DNA of 64,000 nt. Origin: Salinivibrio kushneri. GTDB taxonomy: Bacteria; Pseudomonadota; Gammaproteobacteria; Enterobacterales; Vibrionaceae. Positions within the stretch are counted from its first letter, which is position 1, and every line of letters begins with the position of its first letter. Positions 30,075-38,906 of this stretch are shown here, piece after piece. The stretch lies in NCBI RefSeq assembly GCF_027286325.1, contig NZ_CP114588.1, forward strand, positions 682,001 through 746,000, read 5' to 3'. A program made the position numbers and the translations under genes. The notes below the pieces were generated by a model, which was not told where the DNA came from, ran no database searches, and saw only the letters and a list, made by a program, of their open reading frames with translations.

Positions 30075-30167
30075 ATGGAAGGCATGGTATCAAGCTATTA
30101 CTGGAACCAGCAGTCAGTCTATACACAAGGTTTTACGTATCCGGCACCGTTCGGGTACAGCAAGTAA
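30075..30167 (+). CDS. Predicted 30-residue aromatic-rich small protein
   Basis: ATG with the purine-rich ribosome site GAGAGAGG seven bases upstream. The 30-residue product begins MEGMVSSYYWNQQSVYTQGF and ends TYPAPFGYSK. It has five Tyr, one Trp and two Phe, no hydrophobic TM and no signal peptide. I do not recognise it. Support is the ribosome site, its own promoter and the terminator 64 bases after the stop. It could be a small protein, or a leader peptide, but the next gene has its own operator and is not an amino acid gene. Confidence 0.5.
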   Translation: MEGMVSSYYWNQQSVYTQGFTYPAPFGYSK

Positions 30168-30230
30168 GTTTTACGATTCCCCCGCTCTTACAGAGACATT
30201 TCTGATCCAGAAGCAAACGCTTTAATTCTG

Positions 30231-30258
30231 GCGCCACACAATGTGTGGCGTTTTTTTT
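30231..30258 (+). terminator. Strong intrinsic terminator of the small transcript
   Basis: CGCCACACA / TGTGTGGCG stem followed by eight T residues, 64 bases after the 30-codon ORF. It is well upstream of the permease gene, so it isolates the small unit. Confidence 0.9.
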
Positions 30259-30394
30259 ATTGTGCTCTGCTCGCTACTTAATAATGATGGTTTTGACAGT
30301 TATCTGTTCGAATCCGCGATATTTACCCTTGTTCCGATCTTTTTACGCTGGAAATTTCCGCCATCGATCGGTAAGATTTGCGCCAAATTTTAGC

Positions 30395-30410
30395 ACGCAA
30401 ACGTTTTCCT
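30395..30410. promoter_or_regulatory. PurR operator upstream of the purine permease
   Basis: ACGCAAACGTTTTCCT matches 14 of 16 PurR consensus positions, 44 bases upstream of the permease start. It indicates purine repression of the permease and possibly gpt. Confidence 0.8.
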
Positions 30411-30454
30411 TTTGGTATCTAGCGATACACCACTTTTAGTTTGGGACATAACCG

Positions 30455-31747
30455 ATGTTAGAGCGTTTATTTAAACTCAAAGCCCATGGCACAGATCTTC
30501 GCACGGAAGTGATTGCTGGGTTTACCACCTTCTTAACCATGGCGTACATCATATTCGTCAACCCATCGATTTTAGCCGAAACAGGCATGGACAAAGGTGC
30601 GGTCTTTGTCGCCACTTGTCTTGCTGCAGCGATCGGTTGTTTGGTGATGGGGATTGTTGCCAACTATCCGGTGGCGCAGGCGCCAGGTATGGGCTTGAAT
30701 GCTTTTTTCACCTATACGGTGGTTCTGCAGATGGGGCACTCATGGCAAGTTGCGCTGGCGGCGGTGTTTATTTCTGGGCTTTGCTTTATCGCACTGAGTG
30801 TATTGCGCGTGCGAGAGTGGATTATTAACTCCATTCCCATGTCACTAAGAACCGGGATTTCTGCCGGTATTGGCCTTTTCTTGGCGCTGATTGCCTTACA
30901 AAATGCTGGGATTGTGGTCGACCATCCCGCCACCCTAGTGGCGCTCGGTGATGTCACTGCGTTCGCGCCCGCGATGGCTGCATTGGGATTTTTCCTGACC
31001 ATTGGGCTTGTGCATCGTGGTTTGAAAGGGGCGGTGATGATTGCCATTTTAGCGGTCACCGTGATTGGTGTGGTTGCTGGTGATGTATCTTATGGCGGTG
31101 TGATGTCAGCCCCGCCGAGCTTAGCACCGACGTTTATGCAGCTAGACTTCTCTGGCGCATTGGAAGTGGGGCTGGTCTCGATTGTGTTCGCATTTTTGTT
31201 TGTTGACCTTTTTGATACCGCAGGAACCTTAGTGGGTGTGGCACAGCGCGCGGAACTTCTCGACAAAGATGGTAAACTACCGCGCTTAAATCGTGCTTTA
31301 CTGGCAGACAGTACCGCGACCTCCGTCGGGGCGCTTTTAGGCACGTCAAACACGACCTCTTATATCGAGAGTGTCTCCGGGGTCGCCGCGGGTGGGCGCA
31401 CTGGCCTAACGGCGGTCGTTGTTGGCATCTTGTTTTTGCTCGCGCTCTTTTTTGCGCCGCTTGCAGGGATGGTGCCGGCTTATGCGACCGCCGGCGCATT
31501 GTTTTATGTGGCGATCTTGATGATGTCTGGCTTAGTCGGTATCAATTGGCGAGATCTCACAGAAGCGGCCCCCGTGGTGGTTGTCTGTTTGCTGATGCCG
31601 CTGACCTATTCGATTGCAAGCGGTATCGGACTTGGCTTTATTGCGTTTTGTGCCGTAAAAACCTTTGCGGGCAAAGGGCGAGAAGTCCCTGTCAGTATTT
31701 GGATTTTGGCGGGGTTGTTCTTACTCAAGTTCGTTTTCTTGGTGTAA
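30455..31747 (+). CDS. NCS2-family purine permease
   Basis: Inner-membrane proton-coupled nucleobase importer of the NCS2 AzgA-like branch (AdeP/GhxP relatives), 430 residues, about 12-14 TM. TEVIAGFTTFLTMAYIIFVN near the N-terminus, NYPVAQAPGMGLNAFF and LFDTAGTLVGVAQR are family signatures. The substrate (adenine, or guanine/hypoxanthine) cannot be decided by eye, but gpt follows 56 bases later, hinting at guanine/hypoxanthine/xanthine salvage. PUR box upstream. Confidence 0.92.
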   Translation: MLERLFKLKAHGTDLRTEVIAGFTTFLTMAYIIFVNPSILAETGMDKGAVFVATCLAAAIGCLVMGIVANYPVAQAPGMGLNAFFTYTVVLQMGHSWQVALAAVFISGLCFIALSVLRVREWIINSIPMSLRTGISAGIGLFLALIALQNAGIVVDHPATLVALGDVTAFAPAMAALGFFLTIGLVHRGLKGAVMIAILAVTVIGVVAGDVSYGGVMSAPPSLAPTFMQLDFSGALEVGLVSIVFAFLFVDLFDTAGTLVGVAQRAELLDKDGKLPRLNRALLADSTATSVGALLGTSNTTSYIESVSGVAAGGRTGLTAVVVGILFLLALFFAPLAGMVPAYATAGALFYVAILMMSGLVGINWRDLTEAAPVVVVCLLMPLTYSIASGIGLGFIAFCAVKTFAGKGREVPVSIWILAGLFLLKFVFLV

Positions 31748-31803
31748 AACAGCTGCCCACATTGATGTTATAACAAGGCGAGAGTCGCCATGAGGTTTTC
31801 ACC

Positions 31804-32259
31804 ATGAGCAATAAGTTTATTATCACTTGGGACAATATGCAGATGTATACCCGTCAATTGGCGGAGAAATTGCTGCCCGCAGAGCAATGGAAGGGGATTA
31901 TTGCCGTGAGCCGCGGAGGCCTCGTACCCGCTGCCATATTGGCGCGCGAGCTGGGTATCCGTCACGTCGATACTGTGTGTATTTCAAGTTATGACCATGA
32001 CCATCAACGCGATATGCGTGTGGTGAAGCAAGCGCCCGGTGATGGTGAAGGTTTTATCGTGGTGGATGACTTGGTGGATACCGGTGGTACCGCAGAAATG
32101 GTCCGCCAGCTATACCCGAAAGCGCGGTTTGTCACCGTCAGTGCCAAGCCAGCAGGGAAACCTTTGGTTGATGACTATGTGGTCGATATTGCCCAAGACA
32201 CCTGGATTGAACAGCCTTGGGATATGGCCGTTAGTTATGTTGAGCCGATAGCCAAATAA
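31804..32259 (+). CDS. gpt: Xanthine-guanine phosphoribosyltransferase Gpt
   Basis: Purine salvage: xanthine/guanine plus PRPP to XMP/GMP. 151 residues; [20 protein letters not shown] aligns with E. coli Gpt. PRPP loop is [15 protein letters not shown] and the C-terminal base site is [11 protein letters not shown]. Probably cotranscribed with the permease. Confidence 0.97.
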   Translation: MSNKFIITWDNMQMYTRQLAEKLLPAEQWKGIIAVSRGGLVPAAILARELGIRHVDTVCISSYDHDHQRDMRVVKQAPGDGEGFIVVDDLVDTGGTAEMVRQLYPKARFVTVSAKPAGKPLVDDYVVDIAQDTWIEQPWDMAVSYVEPIAK

Positions 32260-32278
32260 CCGTGCTGCCATGCATTCA

Positions 32279-32308
32279 AAAAACGCCGCGTTGTCACGCG
32301 GCGTTTTT
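32279..32308 (+). terminator. Terminator after gpt
   Basis: AAACGCCGCG / CGCGGCGTTT hairpin with loop TTGTCA followed by a T run. Confidence 0.9.
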
Positions 32309-32410
32309 GGTTTCTGTGGCCGGCATGACTGATTAGTGCGGAAAATCATGGCCTTGATATGTGTATGGTTTAAACTAACAGCACGTTACATAAAAATCCT
32401 AGGAGTGGGT

Positions 32411-33664
32411 GTGTCGGACAACGAATCACAAAACTTATCGGTGAAGCTGTTTGCTAAACACAAGCATGCCACTGAGACATCGACCCTGTTCGGTGCCGTT
32501 CAGCAAACCCAACAGTCAGATTACTCGGCATTTGATGGTGACAGTGAGTCGAGTTGGTATCGAATGCGCCGTCGTGGTCAGTGGACGTGGCAAGGGGTTG
32601 AGCCACTCGAAATGGAAGCCATCTTTGCCCGTATCGCTCACTCAGACAACTCGCGTTCGGTAGAAACATTGCTCGATACCGTTGAAGGCTACCGCTCGGG
32701 AAACTGGAATTATGAATGGACAGCGGTTGGCATGCAGCATCAAAAAGCCGCCCAAGCCTTGATGGATGAAGGAAAGGCGAAGCAAGCCGGGGAGCAGTGG
32801 CTGCAAGCTTGTACATATTTTGGCATTGCTGCATACCCACACCTAAAAGGCGATAGCCTTGCGCTGCAGTCGGAAACCTTGGCATTCAAGGCGTTCGAGA
32901 GCGCGATTGCACAACTGCCGTTCACAGTGAAAACGGTGGAGACTCGGCTAGATGGAAAATCACTGAAAGGCTATCTCTATTTACCCCGCACCGACGCCAC
33001 GCTGCCAGTGGTTATCTTAAGCGGCAGCTTAGATAGTTTACAAACTGACTTGTGGCGCTTGTTCGTTGACTACTTCGCGCCCGCCGATATTGCTGTGCTA
33101 ACCCTGGATATGCCCTCTGTAGGACATAGCTGTCATTGGCATCTCAATGAAGATACCAGCCGTTTGCACACCGCGATGTTGGATAAACTAGTCGATGTGC
33201 CTTGGGTGGATCATCACCGTGTGGGGACCATGGGCATTCGCTTTGGTGCGAATCCTGCGGTGAGAATGGCGTTTTTAGAGCCGCATCGCGTGAAAGCCAG
33301 TGCCTCACTTGGTGGCATTGTGCATGCGTTACTGACAGACGCTTCTTTAATGAAAAAAATGCCACCTATGTACCTAGATACCCTCGGATCACGCTTGGGG
33401 CGCCGCATTCCAATCGACACATTAAAAACGCGCTTACAGGCCTGGTCGCTAAAAAACCAAGGGTTGCTTACTGGCCGACGCACTGAGGTGCCGATCTTAG
33501 CGCTTAGCCTAAAAGATGATCCCGTTTGTCCGGAGTCAGATAATCAAATGATCGCCAGATACAGTCGTGGTGGCAAAGCCATGACCTTACCGAATACCCC
33601 ACTGCACGATGGTTATCACCGTGCCTTGACCGAAACCGTTAAGTGGTTCGAGGATGTGCTCTAA
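32411..33664 (+). CDS. frsA: Esterase FrsA
   Basis: Alpha/beta-hydrolase family protein FrsA (YafA), 417 residues, tied in enterobacteria to the glucose EIIA-regulated fermentation/respiration switch; enzymatic claims (pyruvate decarboxylase) have been disputed. The start is GTG with AGGAG upstream, giving MSDNESQNLSVKLFAKHKHA, which matches the family. The nucleophile-elbow region reads GIRFGANPAV, without the classic Ser, as in other FrsA. Interestingly its partner EIIA (crr) lies at the end of this window. Followed by crl. Confidence 0.93.
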   Translation: MSDNESQNLSVKLFAKHKHATETSTLFGAVQQTQQSDYSAFDGDSESSWYRMRRRGQWTWQGVEPLEMEAIFARIAHSDNSRSVETLLDTVEGYRSGNWNYEWTAVGMQHQKAAQALMDEGKAKQAGEQWLQACTYFGIAAYPHLKGDSLALQSETLAFKAFESAIAQLPFTVKTVETRLDGKSLKGYLYLPRTDATLPVVILSGSLDSLQTDLWRLFVDYFAPADIAVLTLDMPSVGHSCHWHLNEDTSRLHTAMLDKLVDVPWVDHHRVGTMGIRFGANPAVRMAFLEPHRVKASASLGGIVHALLTDASLMKKMPPMYLDTLGSRLGRRIPIDTLKTRLQAWSLKNQGLLTGRRTEVPILALSLKDDPVCPESDNQMIARYSRGGKAMTLPNTPLHDGYHRALTETVKWFEDVL

Positions 33665-33678
33665 TCGGGTGACTGCGG

Positions 33679-33704
33679 CACGAATAGCACAGGTGCTATC
33701 CGTG
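33679..33704 (+). terminator. Hairpin between frsA and crl
   Basis: CACGAATAGCAC / GTGCTATCCGTG, 12 bp with one mismatch, 15 bases after the frsA stop. It lacks a T run, so the terminator role is uncertain. Confidence 0.4.
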
Positions 33705-33823
33705 AGAGGGGGAGAAAAATGAAGATGTGATCCACCGCTGAAAGCGGGATATTGTCGTTCACCTGATGGCTAAGCCCATGATATACCATGAACAAGGACG
33801 TCACAGTGCCATTGGAGGACACG

Positions 33824-34225
33824 ATGAGCGATAAATTACCGCTTTCACACGGACGATTAAAAACACGTTTTACTGCATTGGGCCCGTACTTTCGCGAAGG
33901 AAAGTCGGACACCGAACGCTACTTTTTCGATAGCCTCTCTGTGTGTGTGGATGCTAATAAAGATCCCGAAGCACGTGAATTTTGGGGCTGGTGGTTTGAG
34001 CTGACTCCGCACTCTGACCGCTTGGAGTATCGTTACGGCTTTGGTTTGTATGATAAAAAAGGAGATTGGGTCAACAAACCTGTTCCGCGAGCTGCGCAAG
34101 AGGCCGTGGATAAAACCCTGACTAATTTTTATGCCAAATTGTGCGCCTTGGTAGAAGATGAATTAAACCTTACTCTTTTGCCCAGCCATGCGTTAACCGA
34201 GCCAGAGCTGGCTTGTTCTGAATAA
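33824..34225 (+). CDS. crl: Sigma-S binding protein Crl
   Basis: Promotes assembly of sigma-S RNA polymerase. 133 residues, exactly the E. coli length, from the ATG with GGAGG five bases upstream; an earlier ATG (33788) has no ribosome site. The conserved core FTALGPYFREG and AREFWGWWFELTP, which contact sigma-S, are present. It lies before proBA, as in enterobacteria. Confidence 0.95.
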   Translation: MSDKLPLSHGRLKTRFTALGPYFREGKSDTERYFFDSLSVCVDANKDPEAREFWGWWFELTPHSDRLEYRYGFGLYDKKGDWVNKPVPRAAQEAVDKTLTNFYAKLCALVEDELNLTLLPSHALTEPELACSE

Positions 34226-34309
34226 CTATCGATTTGCCTGATCCCGCCCTTGTTAAATGTACAAGGGATTGATAAAAGAGAGGCATACGCTTTTGTGGAT
34301 CAGGCAACC

Positions 34310-35464
34310 ATGACAATTCAAGATGCATTTCAAGACGGTGACCTTGCGGCCAACGTCTCTTCCCAAACTCTCGTGGTAAAACTTGGCACCAGTGTGTTAA
34401 CGGGCGGCTCTGCGCGCTTAGACCAAGCACACATGGTCGAACTGGTGCGTCAATGTGCGCGTTTACGCCAGCAAGGTCACCAGGTGATCATTGTGTCATC
34501 CGCGGCGATTGCCGCAGGCAGAGAGCATCTCGGCTACCCAGTGCTTGCTGACACCGTGGCCAACAAGCAAATGTTGGCGGCGGTAGGGCAATGCCGTCTT
34601 ATACAAACCTGGGAGCACCTGTTTGGCTTATATGGCTTTCAAGTCGGTCAAATGCTGCTTACTCGGGCCGACCTAGAACACCGCGAACGCTTTCTCAACG
34701 CCCGCGATATGCTTCAGGCCTTACTGGATAATGGCATCATTCCGATTGTGAATGAGAACGATGCGGTTGCGACATCCGAAATCAAGGTGGGCGATAATGA
34801 TAACTTATCTGCCTTGGTGGCGATTCTCGCGGATGCAGACAAACTCCTACTGTTAACTGACCAACCTGGCCTATTCACGGCCGATCCGCGTTCAAACCCC
34901 GATGCCGAGCTGATTCGTGAAGTCCATACCATTGATGAAACACTCCGCAAATTAGCGGGGGGCAGTGTCGGGGGGCTTGGTACCGGCGGGATGGCAACCA
35001 AGCTTCAAGCGGCTGATATTGGCCGTCGAGCCGGTGTCGAAGTGACCATTGCCGCGGGAAGTAAGCCTGAGGTGATTCAAAAGGTTACCGCTGGCGATAA
35101 CGCGGGCACACGTTTTTTGCCATTAGAAAGCCCGTTAGAAAGCCGTAAACGCTGGATCCTTGCCGGACCTCCGCCAGCGGGTGATATCGTTGTCGATGCG
35201 GGGGCGATTACTGCGGTGACGCAAAAAGGCAGCAGTTTGTTGAGCAAAGGCATCGTTGCGGTGAAAGGGACGTTTGCACGCGGCGAGGTGGTACGTATTC
35301 TGTCGGTGGAGGGGAAATGCGTCGCGCGAGGAATTTGTCGCTATACCGCCAGTGACTTGCGCCGTATTGCCGGTGCGCATAGCCAACAAATCGCAGATAT
35401 CCTAGGTTATGAGTATGGACCAGTTGCGATGCACCGTGATGATCTTGTGGTGGTAGACAATTAA
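34310..35464 (+). CDS. proB: Glutamate 5-kinase ProB
   Basis: ATP-dependent first step of proline synthesis. 384 residues: amino acid kinase domain (about 18-275) starting [16 protein letters not shown], then a C-terminal PUA domain (about 290-384). Roughly 15 extra N-terminal residues relative to E. coli. The loop usually SSGAIAAG reads SSAAIAAG (Ala65 for Gly). NENDAV and [15 protein letters not shown] are conserved. proA starts 21 bases later. Confidence 0.96.
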   Translation: MTIQDAFQDGDLAANVSSQTLVVKLGTSVLTGGSARLDQAHMVELVRQCARLRQQGHQVIIVSSAAIAAGREHLGYPVLADTVANKQMLAAVGQCRLIQTWEHLFGLYGFQVGQMLLTRADLEHRERFLNARDMLQALLDNGIIPIVNENDAVATSEIKVGDNDNLSALVAILADADKLLLLTDQPGLFTADPRSNPDAELIREVHTIDETLRKLAGGSVGGLGTGGMATKLQAADIGRRAGVEVTIAAGSKPEVIQKVTAGDNAGTRFLPLESPLESRKRWILAGPPPAGDIVVDAGAITAVTQKGSSLLSKGIVAVKGTFARGEVVRILSVEGKCVARGICRYTASDLRRIAGAHSQQIADILGYEYGPVAMHRDDLVVVDN

Positions 35465-35485
35465 AAAAGCAAAGACGGGGACACA

Positions 35486-36739
35486 ATGAATTTACAAAAT
35501 ATGGGGAAAGCGGCTAAAGAGGCTGCACATCAATTGGCTGTGACATCCACGGCCACCAAAAACCAAGCGCTAGCGATGATTGCGGATGAGCTTGACGCAC
35601 AGCAAACAGCGATTTTAGCCGCCAATGAAAGTGATCTTGCCGCCGCGCGGGAGGCAGACATGGATCCAGCGATGTTGGACCGCTTAACCCTGACCCCAGA
35701 CCGTTTAACCAATATGGCCAGCGATGTGAGGCAAGTCATAGCCTTAGCCGATCCTGTGGGCCAGATGATCGATCATAAGCTGCTTGAAAACGGTATGTCG
35801 TTGTCAAAGCGTCGAGAGCCGCTGGGGGTGATTGGGGTGATTTATGAGGCGCGCCCTAACGTTACCATTGATATCGCGGCATTGTGCTTAAAAACGGGCA
35901 ATGCAGCGATTCTGCGGGGAGGGAAAGAAACCTTCTCGACTAACCAGGTATTAGTGAAGGTGATACAGACTGGGTTGGAGAAAGCGGGGCTGCCGCATGC
36001 CTCGGTGCAATATATTGAAAAACCTGATCGTGCGCTGGTCTCTGAGTTACTGACCCTTGATGACTACGTTGATATGATCATTCCACGCGGTGGTGCCGGA
36101 CTGCACAAAATGTGTAAACAAAACAGTACTATTCCCGTAATTATCGGGGGGTTTGGCATTAGCCACTTGTATGTCGATCACAGTGCTGATCTCGATAAAG
36201 CGCCTGATGTGATCCTCAATGCCAAGACAGACCGCCCATCCGCCTGCAACGCGCTAGACACCTTGCTGGTTCACAAAGACGTGGCAGCACAATTATTTGC
36301 TCGCTTGCTGACGGCGTTTAATCAGCATGGGCTGCACATTGTCGCTGGATCAAGTGCGTTACCGTATCTGGATGGCGTGGCGCAACTGCGTGAGGCGCAG
36401 GCAGGGGACTTTGATACCGAGTGGCTAGGGCCAACCCTTGGAGTGGTGGTGGTTGATAGTGTGGATGAGGCACTCGCGCACATGCGCGCGCACAATGCCA
36501 GCCATTCCGATGCCATTTTGACCAACGACTTGCAGGCGGCAGAAACCTTTATTAATGGTGCCGGCTCGGCGGCAGTATATGTCAACGCCTCAACGCGCTT
36601 CACCGATGGTGCGCAGTTTGGGCTTGGTGCAGAGGTGGCAGTTTCGACGCAAAAGCTGCATGCACGTGGCCCGATGGGGCTTGAGGAGCTGACTACCTAT
36701 AAGTGGGTGGGGCGAGCGGACTATTTATCACGTCACTGA
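35486..36739 (+). CDS. proA: Gamma-glutamyl phosphate reductase ProA
   Basis: NADPH-dependent second step of proline synthesis, 417 residues, aldehyde-dehydrogenase fold. The catalytic Cys is in [17 protein letters not shown]; the NADP region includes [18 protein letters not shown] and the signature [10 protein letters not shown]. Works with ProB, which makes the labile substrate. Confidence 0.97.
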   Translation: MNLQNMGKAAKEAAHQLAVTSTATKNQALAMIADELDAQQTAILAANESDLAAAREADMDPAMLDRLTLTPDRLTNMASDVRQVIALADPVGQMIDHKLLENGMSLSKRREPLGVIGVIYEARPNVTIDIAALCLKTGNAAILRGGKETFSTNQVLVKVIQTGLEKAGLPHASVQYIEKPDRALVSELLTLDDYVDMIIPRGGAGLHKMCKQNSTIPVIIGGFGISHLYVDHSADLDKAPDVILNAKTDRPSACNALDTLLVHKDVAAQLFARLLTAFNQHGLHIVAGSSALPYLDGVAQLREAQAGDFDTEWLGPTLGVVVVDSVDEALAHMRAHNASHSDAILTNDLQAAETFINGAGSAAVYVNASTRFTDGAQFGLGAEVAVSTQKLHARGPMGLEELTTYKWVGRADYLSRH

Positions 36740-36762
36740 GCATCCAAGATAACTGACAATAA

Positions 36763-36792
36763 AAAACCGCTAGCCAGACTAGCGGTTTTTTG
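36763..36792. terminator. Bidirectional terminator, proA / lipA
   Basis: AAACCGCTAG / CTAGCGGTTT hairpin with A and T runs on both sides, between convergent proA and lipA. Confidence 0.9.
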
Positions 36793-36810
36793 TCTCGACA
36801 GTCTGGACGT

Positions 36811-37776
36811 CTATTTAATTTCTACACCTTTCGCTTGTAGATCGGCATGATAAGAAGAGCGAACAAACGGGCCGCATGCGGCATGGGTGAAGCCCAAGTC
36901 AAGGGCAATCTCTTTCAGCTCGTCAAACTCTTCAGGTGGCACGTAACGCTCTACCGGCAAGTGGTGACGGCTTGGTGCCAAGTACTGGCCAAGAGTGAGC
37001 ATAGTGACACCGTGCGCACGTAAGTCTTTGAGGACCTCGATGATCTCTTCTTTGGTTTCCCCTAATCCCATCATCAAACCTGACTTGGTAGGGACGTTGG
37101 GGTGTATCTCTTTAAACTTTTTCAACAGATCCAGTGACCACTGGTAATTGGCACCAGGGCGCGCTTTGCGGTACAAGCGTGGCGCTGTCTCTAAATTATG
37201 GTTGAAGACGTCGGGTGGATTGTTTTGCAAGATATCCAGTGCACGATCCATACGGCCGCGGAAGTCAGGAACCAATGTCTCTATTTGGATCTCTGGATTG
37301 AGCGCGCGGATCTCACGGGTACAATCGACAAAATGCTGGGCACCACCGTCACGCAAATCATCACGGTCAACCGAGGTGATCACCACATAGCGCAGTTTCA
37401 TGTCTTTGATAGTTTGCGCTAAGTGTTTTGGCTCTTCGCTATCAGGGGCGACAGGACGACCATGGGCGACATCACAGAAAGGGCAACGACGGGTACAGAT
37501 GGCCCCGAGAATCATAAACGTTGCCGTACCGTGGCTGAAGCACTCTGCAAGGTTGGGACACGAGGCTTCTTCACACACAGAGTGAAGGTTGTTTTTGCGC
37601 ATCGCGTCTTTGATTTCTTTAATACGTGCGGTTTCAGCCGGGAGCTTGATCTTCATCCAATCAGGCTTACGCAGCACTTCTTTTTGCTCGGCCGGCATAT
37701 TTTTGACCGGGATAAGCGCCATTTTGTCGGCGTCGCGGTACTTAACACCGCGTTCCATCTGAATCGGTTTGCTCAT
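36811..37776 (-). CDS. lipA: Lipoyl synthase LipA
   Basis: Radical-SAM enzyme inserting two sulfurs into protein-bound octanoyl groups. 321 residues. Auxiliary 4Fe-4S cluster cysteines in [12 protein letters not shown] and radical-SAM cluster in CTRRCPFCD. The C-terminal RSSYHAD contains the family Ser ligand. Start overlaps the lipB stop by four bases. Confidence 0.98.
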   Translation of the reverse strand: MSKPIQMERGVKYRDADKMALIPVKNMPAEQKEVLRKPDWMKIKLPAETARIKEIKDAMRKNNLHSVCEEASCPNLAECFSHGTATFMILGAICTRRCPFCDVAHGRPVAPDSEEPKHLAQTIKDMKLRYVVITSVDRDDLRDGGAQHFVDCTREIRALNPEIQIETLVPDFRGRMDRALDILQNNPPDVFNHNLETAPRLYRKARPGANYQWSLDLLKKFKEIHPNVPTKSGLMMGLGETKEEIIEVLKDLRAHGVTMLTLGQYLAPSRHHLPVERYVPPEEFDELKEIALDLGFTHAACGPFVRSSYHADLQAKGVEIK

Positions 37777-38429
37777 AAATCGCTGCTTTCCGTTGTAAAC
37801 TCAACCTCAGAATACATCAGCTGTTGAGTTAAAGTGTCTACCAGCACAGGTTGAACGTCCTCGAGCGTGACTTTGCCAACCTGATCGCTCAGTTGCGTCA
37901 TGGCCATACCAGCGTAACCACATGGATTAATACGCTGAAACGGTGATAAGTCCATATTGATGTTGAGTGCCAGTCCATGGAATGAGCACCCGCGACGAAT
38001 ACGGAGCCCAAGAGAACATATTTTTGCATCGCTAACGTAAACACCAGGCGCATCTGGGCGGGCGTAAGCGTCAACGTGGAAGTGTGCTAATGTGCTCACC
38101 ACAAGATCTTCAATATGGCTAACGAGCGCCCGCACACCGACTTTTTTACGTTTGAGATTTATCAGGAAATAGGCGACGAGCTGGCCTGGCCCATGATAGG
38201 TCACTTGCCCACCTCGGTCTGATTGTACGACTGGGATGTCTCCTGGGACCAACACATGTTCCGTTTTTCCCGCTTGTCCTTGGGTAAAAACCGGATCATG
38301 CTCAACCAGCCAGACTTCATCACGCGTGTTTTCGTCGCGACGATCGGTAAAGTCTCGCATCTGTTCCCAGACGCGTAGGTATGGTTGACGGCCAAGGTGC
38401 CTTACAACGAGTTGGTGCAGCAAACCCAT
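37773..38429 (-). CDS. lipB: Octanoyltransferase LipB
   Basis: Transfers octanoate from ACP to lipoyl domains. 218 residues. [20 protein letters not shown] is the signature segment, and the catalytic Cys/Lys arrangement lies in [16 protein letters not shown] and [12 protein letters not shown]. Translationally coupled to lipA; ybeD lies just upstream. Confidence 0.97.
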   Translation of the reverse strand: MGLLHQLVVRHLGRQPYLRVWEQMRDFTDRRDENTRDEVWLVEHDPVFTQGQAGKTEHVLVPGDIPVVQSDRGGQVTYHGPGQLVAYFLINLKRKKVGVRALVSHIEDLVVSTLAHFHVDAYARPDAPGVYVSDAKICSLGLRIRRGCSFHGLALNINMDLSPFQRINPCGYAGMAMTQLSDQVGKVTLEDVQPVLVDTLTQQLMYSEVEFTTESSDL

Positions 38430-38507
38430 TTCCCGTGTTGTTGTCAGTGGCGATATTATAGAGGCTGGCAGCGTGATTTAAAGCCGCCAGTCGTGTGGGT
38501 ATTCGTA

Positions 38508-38777
38508 TTAGAGAACCATGCGGACAATTTCAATCTCACCCAGCTCTTTATATAAGGTTTCCACTTGTTCAATGGATGTCGCCTTAATAGTGATAGAGAC
38601 AGAGTGGTAAGTGCCTTTAGCACTCGGTTTAACAGCAGGGCTGTAGTCGCCTGGCGCATGACGCTGGATCACGGTCAACACATGATCGGGTAGCTCAGGT
38701 TTTGCCTGGCCCACCACCTTGTAGGTGAATTGGCAAGGAAACTCCAACAGATCTTTTAATTTCGGTTGCTCTTGCAT
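38508..38777 (-). CDS. ybeD: UPF0250 family protein YbeD
   Basis: Small cytosolic DUF493 protein of 89 residues with an ACT-like fold in E. coli; function unknown. The chosen ATG has GGGAG upstream and gives [20 protein letters not shown]. Conserved neighbour between dacA and lipB. Regulation unknown. Confidence 0.93.
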   Translation of the reverse strand: MQEQPKLKDLLEFPCQFTYKVVGQAKPELPDHVLTVIQRHAPGDYSPAVKPSAKGTYHSVSITIKATSIEQVETLYKELGEIEIVRMVL

Positions 38778-38861
38778 GTTAACTCCCAACTGCAGGCTGA
38801 TAGAGGCACGCGTTTGTGCGATTGATCACGATTAACGCGAAATACTAATCTGCCAAGCGCG

Positions 38862-38895
38862 AGAAAACAAGCCGCCCACCAAGTTGGTGGGCGGC
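38862..38895 (-). terminator. Terminator after dacA
   Basis: GCCGCCCACCAA pairs with TTGGTGGGCGGC (12 bp, one unpaired base in the middle); on the minus strand it is followed by TTGTTTT. It separates dacA from ybeD. Confidence 0.85.
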
Positions 38896-38906
38896 ACGGA
38901 GAGCGA

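Larger units (their letters stand above)
29967..30258 (+). ncRNA. Predicted small transcript with structured 5' leader
   Basis: A transcript of roughly 290 bases is predicted between the promoter and a strong terminator. Its first 108 bases can form GGCAA/TTGCC (29970-29985) and either of two competing helices using GTTCA at 29990-29994: with TGAAC at 30000-30004, or as part of GTTGTTCA with TGAACAAC at 30039-30046. It carries a 30-codon ORF. It could be a small mRNA, a dual-function RNA or a regulatory RNA. No Rfam family is recognised by eye. Confidence 0.45.
29735..30454. other. Long region between pepD and the purine permease
   Basis: About 720 bases without a standard-length gene. It holds the pepD promoter region (29735 to about 29930), an apparent independent small transcription unit (29932-30258: promoter, structured leader, 30-codon ORF, terminator) and the permease promoter region with a PUR box at 30395-30410. 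Longer overlapping ORFs here lack ribosome sites. Confidence 0.7.

Noticed and set aside
29968-30225. 85-codon frame overlapping the small transcription unit
   Set aside because: Non-ATG start, no ribosome site, and no protein-like pattern; the 30-codon ORF in another frame has better signals.
29735-30454. Purine riboswitch upstream of the permease
   Set aside because: The conserved purine aptamer junction elements were not found; a PUR box explains purine control better.
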